A stretch of 64,000 nucleotides of DNA from Nocardioides cremeus (GTDB lineage: Bacteria; Actinomycetota; Actinomycetes; Propionibacteriales; Nocardioidaceae). Of the stretch, positions 17,114-25,240 are shown piece after piece; within the stretch, counting starts at the first letter, position 1, and each line of letters opens with the position of its first letter. The notes under the pieces are model-generated. The model did not search any database. It worked only from the letters and a program-made list of their open reading frames with translations, and was not told where the DNA came from. The stretch spans positions 1 to 64,000 of the forward strand of contig NZ_JAULSC010000020.1 in assembly GCF_030518195.1 (NCBI RefSeq), read 5' to 3'. Both the position numbers and the translations under genes were made by a program.

Positions 17114-17752
17114 CCGTACGTGGGGGGTGACGTCGACGACGTACGCGTCGTGGTCGGATAGGCCCGTGGCGTCGACGCTCTCGGCGGCGTGGGCCGGCCA
17201 GACGCCCGGGACAGCGATGTGGTCGATGCTCAGCAAGTCCGGCAGACGGTGAGGCAGTCCGCCCGTCAGGGGTTGCAGCTCCCACCGCGCAATGGCGCGG
17301 AGCAGGTGTCCACGCCCGACCTTGCTCCCGCTCCACTCTCGTCCGTGCAGCGCATGGTTCCAGTCACCTCCCCAGACATCCGGGGCAGGACTGCTCGCGA
17401 GAAGGCTGTCGAGGACCCGGCGGGTGCGGTCCGCATGCGGCGCCGCGCCCCAGGGGATGGCCCCGGACGAACGCCACGGCAACACGCTCGACCAGCACAC
17501 GAGCCTGCCCAGTCGCACTGCTGCGGTCGCCGGGTGTGGATCAGGCAGCGGGACGGCGGGTGCTCGGGTGGCGATACCTGACCACCGCCGCCGCGCGGCC
17601 ATCTGGTCCCGGGACAGGTGCAGGTGCCACCCCGGCAGCTCTGTCCGCTCGCTGACCTCGGTCAGCAGCAGCAAGTCGGCTCTCATCGACTCGACCAGTT
17701 CGGCATGAGCCCCTGTGAAGCGGCCAGCCAGGTTCCAGGTGGCTATTCGCAT
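17108..17752 (-). CDS. Endonuclease/exonuclease/phosphatase family protein
   Basis: A 214-residue protein with the EEP-fold start MRIATWNLAGRF, then LLLLTEVSE (metal-binding Glu), GGDWNHAL (catalytic Asp/Asn) and a C-terminal SDHDAYVV (catalytic Asp/His) near residue 205. These are the metal-dependent phosphoesterase signatures shared by exonuclease III-like and sphingomyelinase-like enzymes; whether it cuts DNA is not determinable. ATG at 17752 is preferred over an upstream start because it follows GGGAGG and begins at the domain. The stop codon lies in a stem-loop repeat. Confidence 0.75.
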   Translation of the reverse strand: MRIATWNLAGRFTGAHAELVESMRADLLLLTEVSERTELPGWHLHLSRDQMAARRRWSGIATRAPAVPLPDPHPATAAVRLGRLVCWSSVLPWRSSGAIPWGAAPHADRTRRVLDSLLASSPAPDVWGGDWNHALHGREWSGSKVGRGHLLRAIARWELQPLTGGLPHRLPDLLSIDHIAVPGVWPAHAAESVDATGLSDHDAYVVDVTPHVRP

Positions 17753-17861
17753 GGGCGCACCTCCCGTACGGCCGGCGTCGGTAGCCGTCCCTTGGCTGAT
17801 CCTCGAGCAAGCACGCGTGGTCGCGCAGTCGAATCGCAAGCCGGAACGGGTGGCTACAAGC

Positions 17862-17912
17862 CCCTGACGTTCCTCACCGCGACACGCCGCTGGGGCGTGT
17901 GGAACATCAGGG
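17862..17912 (+). repeat. 51-bp stem-loop repeat, copy 2
   Basis: Outer stem CCCTGACGTTCC / GGAACATCAGGG, the same TCACCGCG bulge and inner ACACGCC / GGCGTGT stem as copy 1. It follows the DUF488 gene on the minus strand and contains its TGA stop (17907-17909). It sits about 110 bases upstream of the EEP nuclease start. Confidence 0.75.
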
Positions 17913-18458
17913 ACTATCGGAACGGGCTGGCGGCGCAAGGTCGTAGCGCAACCCGTCGCCCGCCACTCGTGCCCCCTCGGCCGGCGGGTGCCGGGTGAGA
18001 CGGCCGTCGTGGCCGAGGTGCTGCACGTCGATCTCGTGCAGCAGCACGGCGGCGTCGCTGACGATGCGCCGGTGGCAACGCCACCACAGCGTCTCGCTGC
18101 ACATCACCGCCGTGCGCACCGTCGCGGCCTCCTCGAGCAGCTGCTCCATCGCGGCCCGGAACTCCCCGGTGCGGGTGTGCGCGGCGTACGCGCGGAACGC
18201 CGTCACCCGCCACCACCGATCGGCCTCGGGCTGGTCCTTCGGGACCCGCCTGCGCCCACCGAGCCGCTCCTCCCACCGGTAGTCGACGCGGGCGGCGGGC
18301 AGCCGCTCACCCAGCGAGTCACGGCCGACCGACGGGTCACGCCGACTGCCGGGGAAGCGGCGTACGTCGACCAGACGGCGCACGCCGGCGTCGCGCAGCA
18401 AGGCGACCAGCGCGTCGACGTCGAGCGTGCCGTGGCCCACGGTCAGCAGGGTGGTCAT
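17907..18458 (-). CDS. DUF488 family protein
   Basis: A 183-residue protein with the DUF488 hallmarks: N-terminal TVGHGTLD, LVDVRRFPGSRR near residue 30, FRAYAAHTRTGEF near 95, and CSETLWWRCHRR with the conserved Cys and Arg residues near 120-130. DUF488 proteins are conserved bacterial proteins of unclear biochemical role, sometimes linked to stress. ATG at 18458. Its stop codon is provided by a stem-loop repeat. It is divergent from the methyltransferase gene across 86 bases. Confidence 0.85.
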   Translation of the reverse strand: MTTLLTVGHGTLDVDALVALLRDAGVRRLVDVRRFPGSRRDPSVGRDSLGERLPAARVDYRWEERLGGRRRVPKDQPEADRWWRVTAFRAYAAHTRTGEFRAAMEQLLEEAATVRTAVMCSETLWWRCHRRIVSDAAVLLHEIDVQHLGHDGRLTRHPPAEGARVAGDGLRYDLAPPARSDSP

Positions 18459-18544
18459 GGCGCGGGGTCCCCTCCTCGGCGTGGTCGTGCAGGGCGCTGT
18501 CGTCTCCCCCTACCCGCCACCTGCCCAGCACCTAACCTGAGGGC

Positions 18545-19324
18545 ATGGCCGGCTTCGACGTGCCCGCGGACACCTACGACAGGTTCATGGGGCGCTTCTC
18601 CCAACCCCTGGCGCCCGTCTTCTGCGACGCGGTGCTGCCCGAGGGCCGGCTGCCGGCCAGCGTGCTCGACGTCGGCTGCGGCCCGGGGGCGCTGCTCGAC
18701 GAGCTCGTGCGCCTCCCGCCGCGCCCCCACGGCGTACGCCGCCTGGCGGCGATCGACCCCGCCCCGTCGTTCGTGGCCGCGGCCGCTGCTCGCTTCCCCG
18801 ACGTGGATGTGCGCGAGGGCGGGGCGGAGGAGCTGCCGTTCGACGACGCGACCTTCGAGGCGAGCCTGGCCCAGCTGGTCGTGCACTTCATGGACGACCC
18901 GGCGGCGGGGGTCGCCGAGATGGTGCGGGTGACCCGCCCGGGCGGACTGGTCGCGGCCTGCGTGTGGGACCACGGCGGCGGGCGCGGACCGCTCTCGCCG
19001 TTCTGGTCGGCCGTCGAGTCGATCGCCCCAGGTCAGGCGGCGGCGCCGTCGACGGGGTCGACCCGAGGTGACCTGCAGCGGCTGTGGGAGGGAGCCGGCC
19101 TCGCCGATGTGCGTGAGCAGGAGATCCGGGTCCGGGTCGGCTTCGACTCCTTCGACCACTGGTGGGCGCCGTTCACCGAGGCCGCGGGATCGGTCCGGGC
19201 GTTCCTCGACGGCGTCGACGACTCGACCGTCGAACGGCTGCGTTCACGGCTGGACGCCGACCTGGGCGACGGTCCGTTCGAGATCGACTCAGTCGCCTGG
19301 TGCGTCAGCGGGACGAGGGACTGA
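18545..19324 (+). CDS. Class I SAM-dependent methyltransferase
   Basis: A 259-residue protein with a SAM-binding fold: motif I VLDVGCGPGALL near residue 42, acidic motif II region AIDPAP near 75, post-motif EELPFDDATFEASLAQLVVHFM near 95-115, and VRVTRPGGLVAA near 130. These fit the Methyltransf_11/UbiE-like class. The substrate is not identifiable. ATG at 18545 with no strong ribosome site. It runs convergent to the STAS gene, leaving only six bases between the stops. Confidence 0.85.
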   Translation: MAGFDVPADTYDRFMGRFSQPLAPVFCDAVLPEGRLPASVLDVGCGPGALLDELVRLPPRPHGVRRLAAIDPAPSFVAAAAARFPDVDVREGGAEELPFDDATFEASLAQLVVHFMDDPAAGVAEMVRVTRPGGLVAACVWDHGGGRGPLSPFWSAVESIAPGQAAAPSTGSTRGDLQRLWEGAGLADVREQEIRVRVGFDSFDHWWAPFTEAAGSVRAFLDGVDDSTVERLRSRLDADLGDGPFEIDSVAWCVSGTRD

Positions 19325-19330
19325 GCCGGT

Positions 19331-19690
19331 TCAGACCGGGGCGCCGCCGGCGAGCGGCGCGGCCGCGAAGCCGCGGAGCAGGTCGTGGGTGCCGGTCAGG
19401 CGCATCAGGCGCAGGGCGGCGGGGCTGGCGTCGTCGACGACGCAGGCGAAGCCTGCGCTCAGTGCGTGCTGGCGGCACCACATGACGGCGCCGAGGCCGG
19501 CGGCGTCCATGAAGGTCACGCCACCGAGGTCGAGCTGGACGCCCGGCCGGGCCAGGTCGGAGCCGTCGATCGTGGCCGCGAAGCCGCTGCGCAGGCGGTG
19601 CACGGCGGCGACGTCGAGGTCGCCGGTCACGGTGTGGCGGGTGTGCTGCGGCCGCGGCGCGGCGGTGGATAGAACGGTGTCGTTGCCCAT
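19331..19690 (-). CDS. STAS-domain protein (anti-sigma antagonist-like), phosphosite altered
   Basis: A 119-residue single STAS domain: beta strand LDVAAVHRLR, FMDAAGLGAVMWCRQ near residue 65, and LRLTGTHDLL. In SpoIIAA-type antagonists the residue after Asp in DSSGLG is the phosphorylated serine; here it is alanine (DAAGLG), so classical kinase control seems absent. ATG 19690 begins just upstream of the domain; the longer frame upstream is unlikely. It is closely related to the STAS protein at 24896-25240. No anti-sigma kinase gene lies next to it. Confidence 0.8.
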   Translation of the reverse strand: MGNDTVLSTAAPRPQHTRHTVTGDLDVAAVHRLRSGFAATIDGSDLARPGVQLDLGGVTFMDAAGLGAVMWCRQHALSAGFACVVDDASPAALRLMRLTGTHDLLRGFAAAPLAGGAPV

Positions 19691-20011
19691 GGCGGGCCCC
19701 CAAGCTGGTGGTGCAGCACCGAGTCTCGATGCCTGTTCACTTCTTCGACTGTAGGCGCAGACCCCTGACACGGCCAGGCCGCTCTCCACAAACGCCCGTA
19801 GGGGTGGTCTGTGGGGTGCGCCCGCCCCGATGGTCAAAGCCTCCGCCGCCCTGACGTTCCTCACCGTGACACGCCGCGGTGGCGTGCGAGACGTCAGGAC
19901 CGTGCCCGGTCGTGGCGCTGGTCGTCCACAGGCAGCCGCGGCTCGGCGGTCGCCGTGTCGGTGGGGCCTGCTGGCATCGACTCACGACGAGACGACGACC
20001 AGGAGACAGCC
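19691..20011. other. Intergenic region between divergent STAS and DUF4265-like genes
   Basis: This 321-base gap holds stem-loop repeat copy 3 (19849-19900) and the AGGAG ribosome site (20001-20005) of the plus-strand gene. I see no convincing additional gene; the ORFs crossing it give arginine-rich sequence. Promoters for both divergent genes should lie here but no clear -35/-10 pair stands out. Confidence 0.4.
19849..19900 (+). repeat. 51-bp stem-loop repeat, copy 3
   Basis: CCCTGACGTTCC arm, TCACCGTG bulge, inner ACACGCC / GGCGTG stem and GAGACGTCAGG arm. It has the same orientation and spacing as copies 1, 2 and 4, but here lies between divergent genes and supplies no stop codon. The 3' arm pairs less well than in the other copies. 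Confidence 0.68.
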
Positions 20012-20575
20012 ATGACGAGTGCCCACGACAACGTGAAGGTGCGGTTGCGCTACAGGGAGGACGAGGAGCAGCAGGGGCCCTGCGGAGAGACGATGTGGGC
20101 CGAGCCGGTCGACGCGAGGGACACAGGGGGCACCTATCGCCTGGCGAACAACGCGTTCTTCGCCCCACTTGTCGTCGGCGACCTGGTGGAGGCACACCTC
20201 GACGTGACCGGCTTCCTGCAGGTCGTGGACGTCGTCGAGCCGGCCGACTCCATCCTCACCCTCGTGGCCTTCGACCCGTCCCAGGCAGACGGGGTATGCG
20301 CCATCGCAGACGGTTGGCGACAGCAGGGCGCGCAGTGGTCGGAGGGCTCAGGTGCGTTCTTGTGCACCAGCTGGCCGGGACTGTCCACGTGTGACGTCCT
20401 GACCGTCGTCACCCCGGCCGTGGTCGACGGTCACGTCGAGCTGCTCGAGCTGCTGACGACTCCGGAGCGGGAGGACTGGGCCAGGCACGTCCTGGACCTC
20501 CGACTGGACCTCCGGACGTCGCACCGCGCCCCGCGGCGGTTGAGGTCGGTCCGGGAGGAGCGGCCGCGCGGGTAG
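20012..20575 (+). CDS. DUF4265-like hypothetical protein
   Basis: A 187-residue soluble protein. Its start (VKVRLRYREDEE...TMWAEPVDARDTGGTYRLANNAFFAPLVVGDLVEA) resembles DUF4265 proteins, which share a short beta-rich domain with a conserved W-A-x(n)-Y-R-L...N-x-x-F-F...GD pattern. The C-terminal half has no recognised motif. ATG 20012 with AGGAG six bases upstream; the long upstream extension of the frame crosses the stem-loop repeat and is rejected. It is followed nine bases later by the DNA glycosylase-like gene. Confidence 0.6.
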   Translation: MTSAHDNVKVRLRYREDEEQQGPCGETMWAEPVDARDTGGTYRLANNAFFAPLVVGDLVEAHLDVTGFLQVVDVVEPADSILTLVAFDPSQADGVCAIADGWRQQGAQWSEGSGAFLCTSWPGLSTCDVLTVVTPAVVDGHVELLELLTTPEREDWARHVLDLRLDLRTSHRAPRRLRSVREERPRG

Positions 20576-20584
20576 CGTGCCCGC

Positions 20585-21085
20585 GTGCAGGTGCTCCCCG
20601 ACCTCGTCCCCGACGAGCCGCTCGTGGTCTTCTGCGGCCTCGCGGAAGCGGAGAGCACCAAGCACCGCGACCACTACTACGAGACGCCGGGCAACAGCTT
20701 CTGGGAGTCGCTGCACCTCTCCGGGCTCTCCCCGCGCCGGCTGCAGCCGCACGAGGACCACCTCGTGCCCGACCTCGGCCTGGGCCTGACCGACCTGGTC
20801 GGTCACTGGGACCCGCGCTGGGTCGAGATCGACGACCTGGTCGCCAAGTGCGAGCGCTGGCAGCCGGAGTGGCTGGCCTTCACCAGCAAGGCCGTCGCCC
20901 ACGAGGCGTCCCGTGCGATGGGGCGGCGCGGGCGGCCGGGCCTCGGCGTCCAGGACTGGTACGTCGGCACGGCGCAGGTCTACGTGCTGCCGGGGGTCTC
21001 CGGGGCCAACCAGCGCCACGACTACGACGGGCGCCCCAACCGGCTCTCCTGGTGGCGCGACCTGGCGATGATCTGCGGCGCCTGA
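20585..21085 (+). CDS. Mug/TDG-like uracil-DNA glycosylase family protein
   Basis: A 166-residue protein matching the Mug superfamily layout: VVFCGLAEAEST near residue 15, TPGNSFWESLHLSGL near 37-51, DLGLGLTDLV near 62, and a late LPGVSGANQRH segment. In E. coli Mug the first motif is GINPG with a catalytic Asn; here that position is Ala (GLAEA), as in divergent relatives, so activity or specificity may differ. GTG start at 20585 directly before the first strand. It probably sits in an operon with the DUF4265-like gene and converges with the isochorismatase. Confidence 0.65.
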   Translation: MQVLPDLVPDEPLVVFCGLAEAESTKHRDHYYETPGNSFWESLHLSGLSPRRLQPHEDHLVPDLGLGLTDLVGHWDPRWVEIDDLVAKCERWQPEWLAFTSKAVAHEASRAMGRRGRPGLGVQDWYVGTAQVYVLPGVSGANQRHDYDGRPNRLSWWRDLAMICGA

Positions 21086-21094
21086 GCCACGGCC

Positions 21095-21147
21095 GTCCTG
21101 ACGACCCTCACCGCGACACGCCGCAACGGCGTGAGGCTCGTCAGGAC
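21095..21147 (+). repeat. 51-bp stem-loop repeat, copy 4
   Basis: Perfect 10-bp outer stem GTCCTGACGA / TCGTCAGGAC, the same TCACCGCG bulge, inner ACGCCG / CGGCGT stem. It lies between convergent glycosylase-like and isochorismatase genes and contains the isochorismatase TGA stop (21141-21143, minus). The outer stem differs from copies 1-3 on both arms, i.e. paired changes that keep the hairpin. Confidence 0.75.
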
Positions 21148-21743
21148 GACGGCTGGTCGAGCGTCTCGAGCACCTCGGCCGTCGACACCACGGTGGCGAA
21201 CTCGCCGTGCAGGTTGGTGGCGGTGGCGCGCGCCAGCTCGGCCGCGGTCAGGGTCGTGCCGTCGGGGCCGGTGCGGTCGAAGGTGTGGGTCGCGTCGAGC
21301 ACGAAGGTGACGGCGTACCCGAGGTTGCCGCCGACGCGGGCGGTGGTCTCGCAGCAGTGGTTGGTGGTGATCCCGCAGACCACGACCTCGCCGATGCCCT
21401 CGCCGCGCAGCCAGGCGTCGAGGTCGGGCGAGCCGTGGAAGGAGGAGTTGACCTGCTTGGTGACCAGCAGCGTCGGCTCGAAGCCCTCGAGGTACTCCTT
21501 GAGCGCGTGACCGGGCTGGCCCGGGAAGAGCGGGCTCTCGAGGCTCAGCGACGAGTGCTGCACGTAGACCAGCGGCCGCCCGGTGGCCGCGAACGCCTCG
21601 AGCAGGGCCGCGATGTTGTCGTCGCAGGCGGGGTTGTCGCGCGGGCCCCACCACGGCTCGTCGAAGCCCTCCTGCACGTCGACGACGACGAGGGCGGCGT
21701 CGGGTCCGATCACGAGAGGGGCGCCGGTGCGCTGGCGGGTCAC
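21141..21743 (-). CDS. Isochorismatase-family cysteine hydrolase
   Basis: A 200-residue enzyme with the family triad: Asp in ALVVVDVQEGF near residue 22, Lys in LLVTKQVNSSF near 116, and Cys in VVCGITTNHCCETTAR near 150, preceded by the cis-peptide glycine-isoleucine turn. Members hydrolyse amides or enol ethers (nicotinamidase, isochorismatase); the substrate is unknown here. ATG start at 21743. The stop codon lies in a stem-loop repeat. It is divergent from the 491-residue unknown gene. Confidence 0.88.
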   Translation of the reverse strand: MTRQRTGAPLVIGPDAALVVVDVQEGFDEPWWGPRDNPACDDNIAALLEAFAATGRPLVYVQHSSLSLESPLFPGQPGHALKEYLEGFEPTLLVTKQVNSSFHGSPDLDAWLRGEGIGEVVVCGITTNHCCETTARVGGNLGYAVTFVLDATHTFDRTGPDGTTLTAAELARATATNLHGEFATVVSTAEVLETLDQPSS

Positions 21744-21828
21744 GAGGCGGACGCTAGCGCCGCAGAGCCCGGGGACGCGTCACCCCCGGGTGTTTACCCC
21801 CGCACCGAGCCCGGGCAGGGTGATCGGC

Positions 21829-23304
21829 ATGGCTGATGCTCCGCACGGACTCGTCTTCCCCGCCGACCCCGACCCCGCCGCCGACGGCACGCCCCGGCGC
21901 AGCACCACCGCCACCGGGCGCGGCGTGGTCGCCGACGCCCTGCGCCCGGTCGACGAGGTCGGCGCCCGGGCCGTCGAGCGCGAGACGGCCTGGCGCACCC
22001 AGTACCTGACCTGGTTCCGCCGCCTCGTCGAGGCCGGCCTGGCCACCCCCGACGACGCCGTCGCGGTCGCCCGCGCCGGCCTCGACTCGCTGCACGCGCG
22101 GATGCGCGTCGTCACCGACGAGGGCGACGTGCCGCTCACCGAGTGGCCGCGCCCCACCAGCGAGGGCAGCACCGGCAGCGGCTTCGGCCAGGTCGAGATG
22201 CACGGCGCCGGCGAGCGGGTCGAGGAGCTCGTGCTGCCCTACCGGGGCGATCGGCTGCGCGGCGACGACGTACGCCGCCAGGTCGAGCGGTGGGTCGAGG
22301 CCGGGGTGGTCGAGCCGACGCTCGCCGAGGCGGTCGACGCCGTCGTGGCCCACCCCGAGTGGCTGCGCCTGGAGGACCACACCGTGGCCGTCGTCGGCGC
22401 CGGCTCGGAGATGGGGCCCCTGCAGGCCCTGACCCGCTGGGGCGCCCGCGTCGCGGCCATCGACCTGCCCCGCGAGGACGTGTGGGAGCGGGTCAGCGAC
22501 ACCGCCGTCGCCGGCGCCGGCACCGTGGTGGCCCCCGCCGTCGACGGCCGGCCCGGCGCCGACCTGCTCGCCGACGTGCCGGCGCTGGCCGACTGGCTCG
22601 CCGCTCAGCCCGGCACCCTCGTGGTCGGCAACTACGTCTACGCCGACGGCGCCACCAACGTGCGGGTCTCCACCGCCGTCGACGAGCTCAGCCGCCGCCT
22701 CCTCGAGGCCCGCGACGACACCGCCCTGGCGTTCCTGGCCACCCCCACCGACGTCTTCGCGGTGCCCGGCGAGGCCGTCGAGCAGGCCCTGGCCGGGTAC
22801 GCCGGCCGCGGCCGGGTCAGCAAGGGCCTGGGCCGCCCGCTGCGCACCCTCTCCGGGGGCCGCCTGCTGCAGCGCCCGTACGCCGGCCCCGCCCACCCCG
22901 GCCTCAACGACTCGCTGGTGCCCCAGCAGGGCCCCAACTACGCGCTGGCCAAGCGGCTGCAGCGCTGGCGCGCCACCACGGCGCGCTACGACGGCCGCCT
23001 GGTCTCGATGAACGTCGCGCCCCCGACCCGCACCCGCTCGGTGGTCAAGAACCGCGCCCTGGCCGCGGCGTACGCCGGGGCGCACCGCTTCGGCGTCGAG
23101 GTCTTCGACCCCTCCACCTCCAACGTGCTGATGGCCGCCATGCTCGTGCACGACCTGCACACCGGCGGCGGCCCGCGCCACGAGCACCCCTGGCAGGACG
23201 AGGCGTACGCCGCAGCCCACGGCGGGCTGTGGCGCACGGCGTACTCGCCGCGCAGCGCCCTGGGCCTGGCCGCCCTCTTGGGCGTGGGTGCCGCCCGGGG
23301 CTGA
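21829..23304 (+). CDS. Conserved protein of unknown function with Rossmann-like segment
   Basis: A 491-residue soluble protein. The centre holds a nucleotide-binding-like turn (HTVAVVGAGSEMGPLQAL near residue 190, then ARVAAIDLPRED), suggesting NAD(P) or SAM binding. The C-terminal half has conserved-looking stretches such as GPNYALAKRLQRWRATTARY and FDPSTSNVLMAAMLVHDL. No known enzyme family is recognised. ATG 21829 is chosen because the upstream frame is low-complexity and crosses the divergent gene. It stands alone between the isochorismatase and the bile-acid transporter. Confidence 0.65.
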   Translation: MADAPHGLVFPADPDPAADGTPRRSTTATGRGVVADALRPVDEVGARAVERETAWRTQYLTWFRRLVEAGLATPDDAVAVARAGLDSLHARMRVVTDEGDVPLTEWPRPTSEGSTGSGFGQVEMHGAGERVEELVLPYRGDRLRGDDVRRQVERWVEAGVVEPTLAEAVDAVVAHPEWLRLEDHTVAVVGAGSEMGPLQALTRWGARVAAIDLPREDVWERVSDTAVAGAGTVVAPAVDGRPGADLLADVPALADWLAAQPGTLVVGNYVYADGATNVRVSTAVDELSRRLLEARDDTALAFLATPTDVFAVPGEAVEQALAGYAGRGRVSKGLGRPLRTLSGGRLLQRPYAGPAHPGLNDSLVPQQGPNYALAKRLQRWRATTARYDGRLVSMNVAPPTRTRSVVKNRALAAAYAGAHRFGVEVFDPSTSNVLMAAMLVHDLHTGGGPRHEHPWQDEAYAAAHGGLWRTAYSPRSALGLAALLGVGAARG

Positions 23305-23427
23305 GCCGCCGCCCGAGCTGAGTCGCCCGGCCCGGCGCCGGCCCGGCTCCTGGCGCGTCCGGCTGACGGCGGCGCCGCGGGCTGCTTCACTGTGGCGGCC
23401 ACCACATCGTCGTAGGGGAGAAGAGTC

Positions 23428-24315
23428 GTGGGCGACTCCGCACTGATCAGCGTCGGCCTGCCGGTCGCGCTGGCCATCATCATGTTCGGCCTGGGCCTGT
23501 CGCTGCAGGTCGACGACTTCCGCCGGGTCGCGCGCAGCCCGCGCGCGGTCGTGGTCGCGCTGACGCTGCAGGTGCTCGTGCTGCCGGTGATCGCCTTCGG
23601 GCTGGTCCTCGGCTTCGGCCTCGACCCGCTGCTGGCGGTCGGGGTGATGCTGCTGGCCGCCTCGCCGGGCGGCACCACCGCCAACCTCTTCAGCCACCTC
23701 TTCCACGGCGACGTGGCGCTCAACGTGACGCTGACCGCCATCAACTCGGTGCTCGCCGCGTTCACCATCCCGCTGATCACCAACCTGGCCATCGGCTACT
23801 TCGACGCCGACGGCGAGCTGGGCCTGCAGGTCGGCAAGGTGCTGCAGGTGATCGCGATCGTGCTGGTGCCGGTCGTGCTCGGCATGCTGGTGCGCAGCCG
23901 CCGCCCGGCGCTCGCGGCCCGCTCCGACAAGCCGGTGCGGGTCTTCTCGATCGTGGTGCTGGTCGTGGTCGCGGTCGGCGCGCTGCTGGGGGAGCGCGAG
24001 AACCTCGCCGACTACGTGCGCCAGGTCGGCCTGGTCACCGCGATCTTCTGCGCCGCCAGCCTCTCCCTCGGCTACGCCGGCGCGCGGCTGCTGCGCCTCG
24101 ACCGGGCCCAGGCCGTGGCCAGCTCGATGGAGGTCGGCATCCACAACACCACCGTCGCACTGACCATCGCGCTGAGCGTGCTCGGCAGCACCGAGGTCGC
24201 GATCCCCAGCGCCGTCTACTCGATCATCATGTACGTCTTCGCCACCGGCTTCGGCTTCCTGGTCACCCGCGGCGCACGCAGCCCCCGCGGCCGGGAGCCG
24301 GCCCACGCGGGCTGA
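23428..24315 (+). CDS. Bile acid:sodium symporter (BASS) family transporter
   Basis: A 295-residue membrane protein with about nine to ten helices. BASS signatures are MFGLGLSLQVDDFRRV near residue 12, LLAASPGGTTANLFSHLF near 75 and the late EVGIHNTTVALTIALS near 235. BASS proteins couple sodium to uptake of organic anions such as pyruvate, pantoate or sterol-like acids; the substrate is unknown. GTG start at 23428 follows a GGGGAGAAG ribosome site. No partner enzyme is adjacent to suggest a substrate. Confidence 0.85.
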   Translation: MGDSALISVGLPVALAIIMFGLGLSLQVDDFRRVARSPRAVVVALTLQVLVLPVIAFGLVLGFGLDPLLAVGVMLLAASPGGTTANLFSHLFHGDVALNVTLTAINSVLAAFTIPLITNLAIGYFDADGELGLQVGKVLQVIAIVLVPVVLGMLVRSRRPALAARSDKPVRVFSIVVLVVVAVGALLGERENLADYVRQVGLVTAIFCAASLSLGYAGARLLRLDRAQAVASSMEVGIHNTTVALTIALSVLGSTEVAIPSAVYSIIMYVFATGFGFLVTRGARSPRGREPAHAG

Positions 24316-24343
24316 GCGGTCCGGGCGGGCGGCGTACGCCGGC

Positions 24344-24712
24344 TCAGGCGGGGGAGACCAGTCCCGGCCTGCTGGGCACGTCGAGCCAGGCCAGCTGCTC
24401 GGAGCGCTCGGCCAGCTCGACGATGCGCTGCACCGCGGGGCTGGAGCGACGCACCCGGCACACCAGGTCGTACTCCTCGACCAGCTCCTGCACCTCGAGC
24501 AGGGCCTCGAGCCCCGCGCTGTCCATGAACGTCACTCCCGAGAGGTCCACCACGAACACGCTGCCGGCAGGTAGCGCGAGGTCGTCGAGCTGCGCTCGGC
24601 AGTCGTCGACGAGCTGGCCGGCGACCGCGATGTCGACCTCGCCGTGGCAGGACAGCCCGGTCGACAGGTGGGCCACCAACGTGCCGGTGTGTGTCGTGGT
24701 CATCGTGCTCAT
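24344..24712 (-). CDS. STAS-domain anti-sigma factor antagonist, phosphosite retained
   Basis: A 122-residue single STAS domain with LSCHGEVDIAVAGQLV at the start and VTFMDSAGLEALLEVQEL near residue 73. The serine after Asp in DSAGL matches the phosphorylated serine of SpoIIAA-type antagonists, so kinase control is plausible. ATG at 24712, with another ATG three codons later. No anti-sigma kinase or phosphatase gene lies nearby. It is second of three STAS genes in the window, converging with the BASS gene. Confidence 0.82.
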   Translation of the reverse strand: MSTMTTTHTGTLVAHLSTGLSCHGEVDIAVAGQLVDDCRAQLDDLALPAGSVFVVDLSGVTFMDSAGLEALLEVQELVEEYDLVCRVRRSSPAVQRIVELAERSEQLAWLDVPSRPGLVSPA

Positions 24713-24895
24713 GCGTCATCTCCCGGTGCTGCGTCGTTGACCAGTCAACGACTGCAGGGACCGTCGGGTCAGCAGCGTCCGACGATCCTTTGCCCGGCAC
24801 GGGCGAATACCACCCCGACGGGCCATCACCGACCCACGACCGGGCCAGGAGCCGGTGCCGGACGGGCTACGTCGCAGCCGTCGACGCCCGACCGA

Positions 24896-25240
24896 TCAGG
24901 CGGGTCGGCCCACCGTGGCCGGCGACCGGCCGGTGAGCAGGTCGTGCGTGCCGGTCAGGCGCAGCAGCCGCTCGACGGCGGGGCTCGCGGCCACCACCTG
25001 GCAGTTGGCGCCGGCCGACAGGACCCGCTGGCGGCACCACATCAGCGTGCCGAGCCCGCTGGCGTCGACGAAGTCGACCTCCGCCAGGTCGAGGTCGAGG
25101 CGCTGGGTGGCCGCCGGCAGCGCCCGCGCGAGCGCGCCGTGCAGCTGTGGCGCGGAGCCGAGGTCGAGCTCGCCCCCCACCAGCAGGCGGACGTGACCGG
25201 GTGCCACCGAGGTGGACCGGACATCGAGGTCGGTGGGCAC
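24896..25240 (-). CDS. STAS-domain protein, phosphosite altered
   Basis: A 114-residue STAS domain (VRLLVGGELDLGSAPQLHG, VDFVDASGLGTLMWCRQ, LLRLTGTHDLLTGRS). The usual phosphoserine position is alanine (DASGLG). It shares MWCRQ...LSAG and LRLTGTHDLL with the STAS protein at 19331-19690, pointing to a duplicate pair. GTG start at 25240 follows GGGAGGG; an upstream start adds unrelated sequence. It ends 183 bases before the start of the other minus-strand STAS gene. Confidence 0.8.
   Translation of the reverse strand: MPTDLDVRSTSVAPGHVRLLVGGELDLGSAPQLHGALARALPAATQRLDLDLAEVDFVDASGLGTLMWCRQRVLSAGANCQVVAASPAVERLLRLTGTHDLLTGRSPATVGRPA

Noticed and set aside
21754..24306. 850-residue minus-strand frame over the Rossmann protein and BASS genes
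   Set aside because: Overlaps two plus-strand genes with strong family motifs; no domain visible in the antisense frame.
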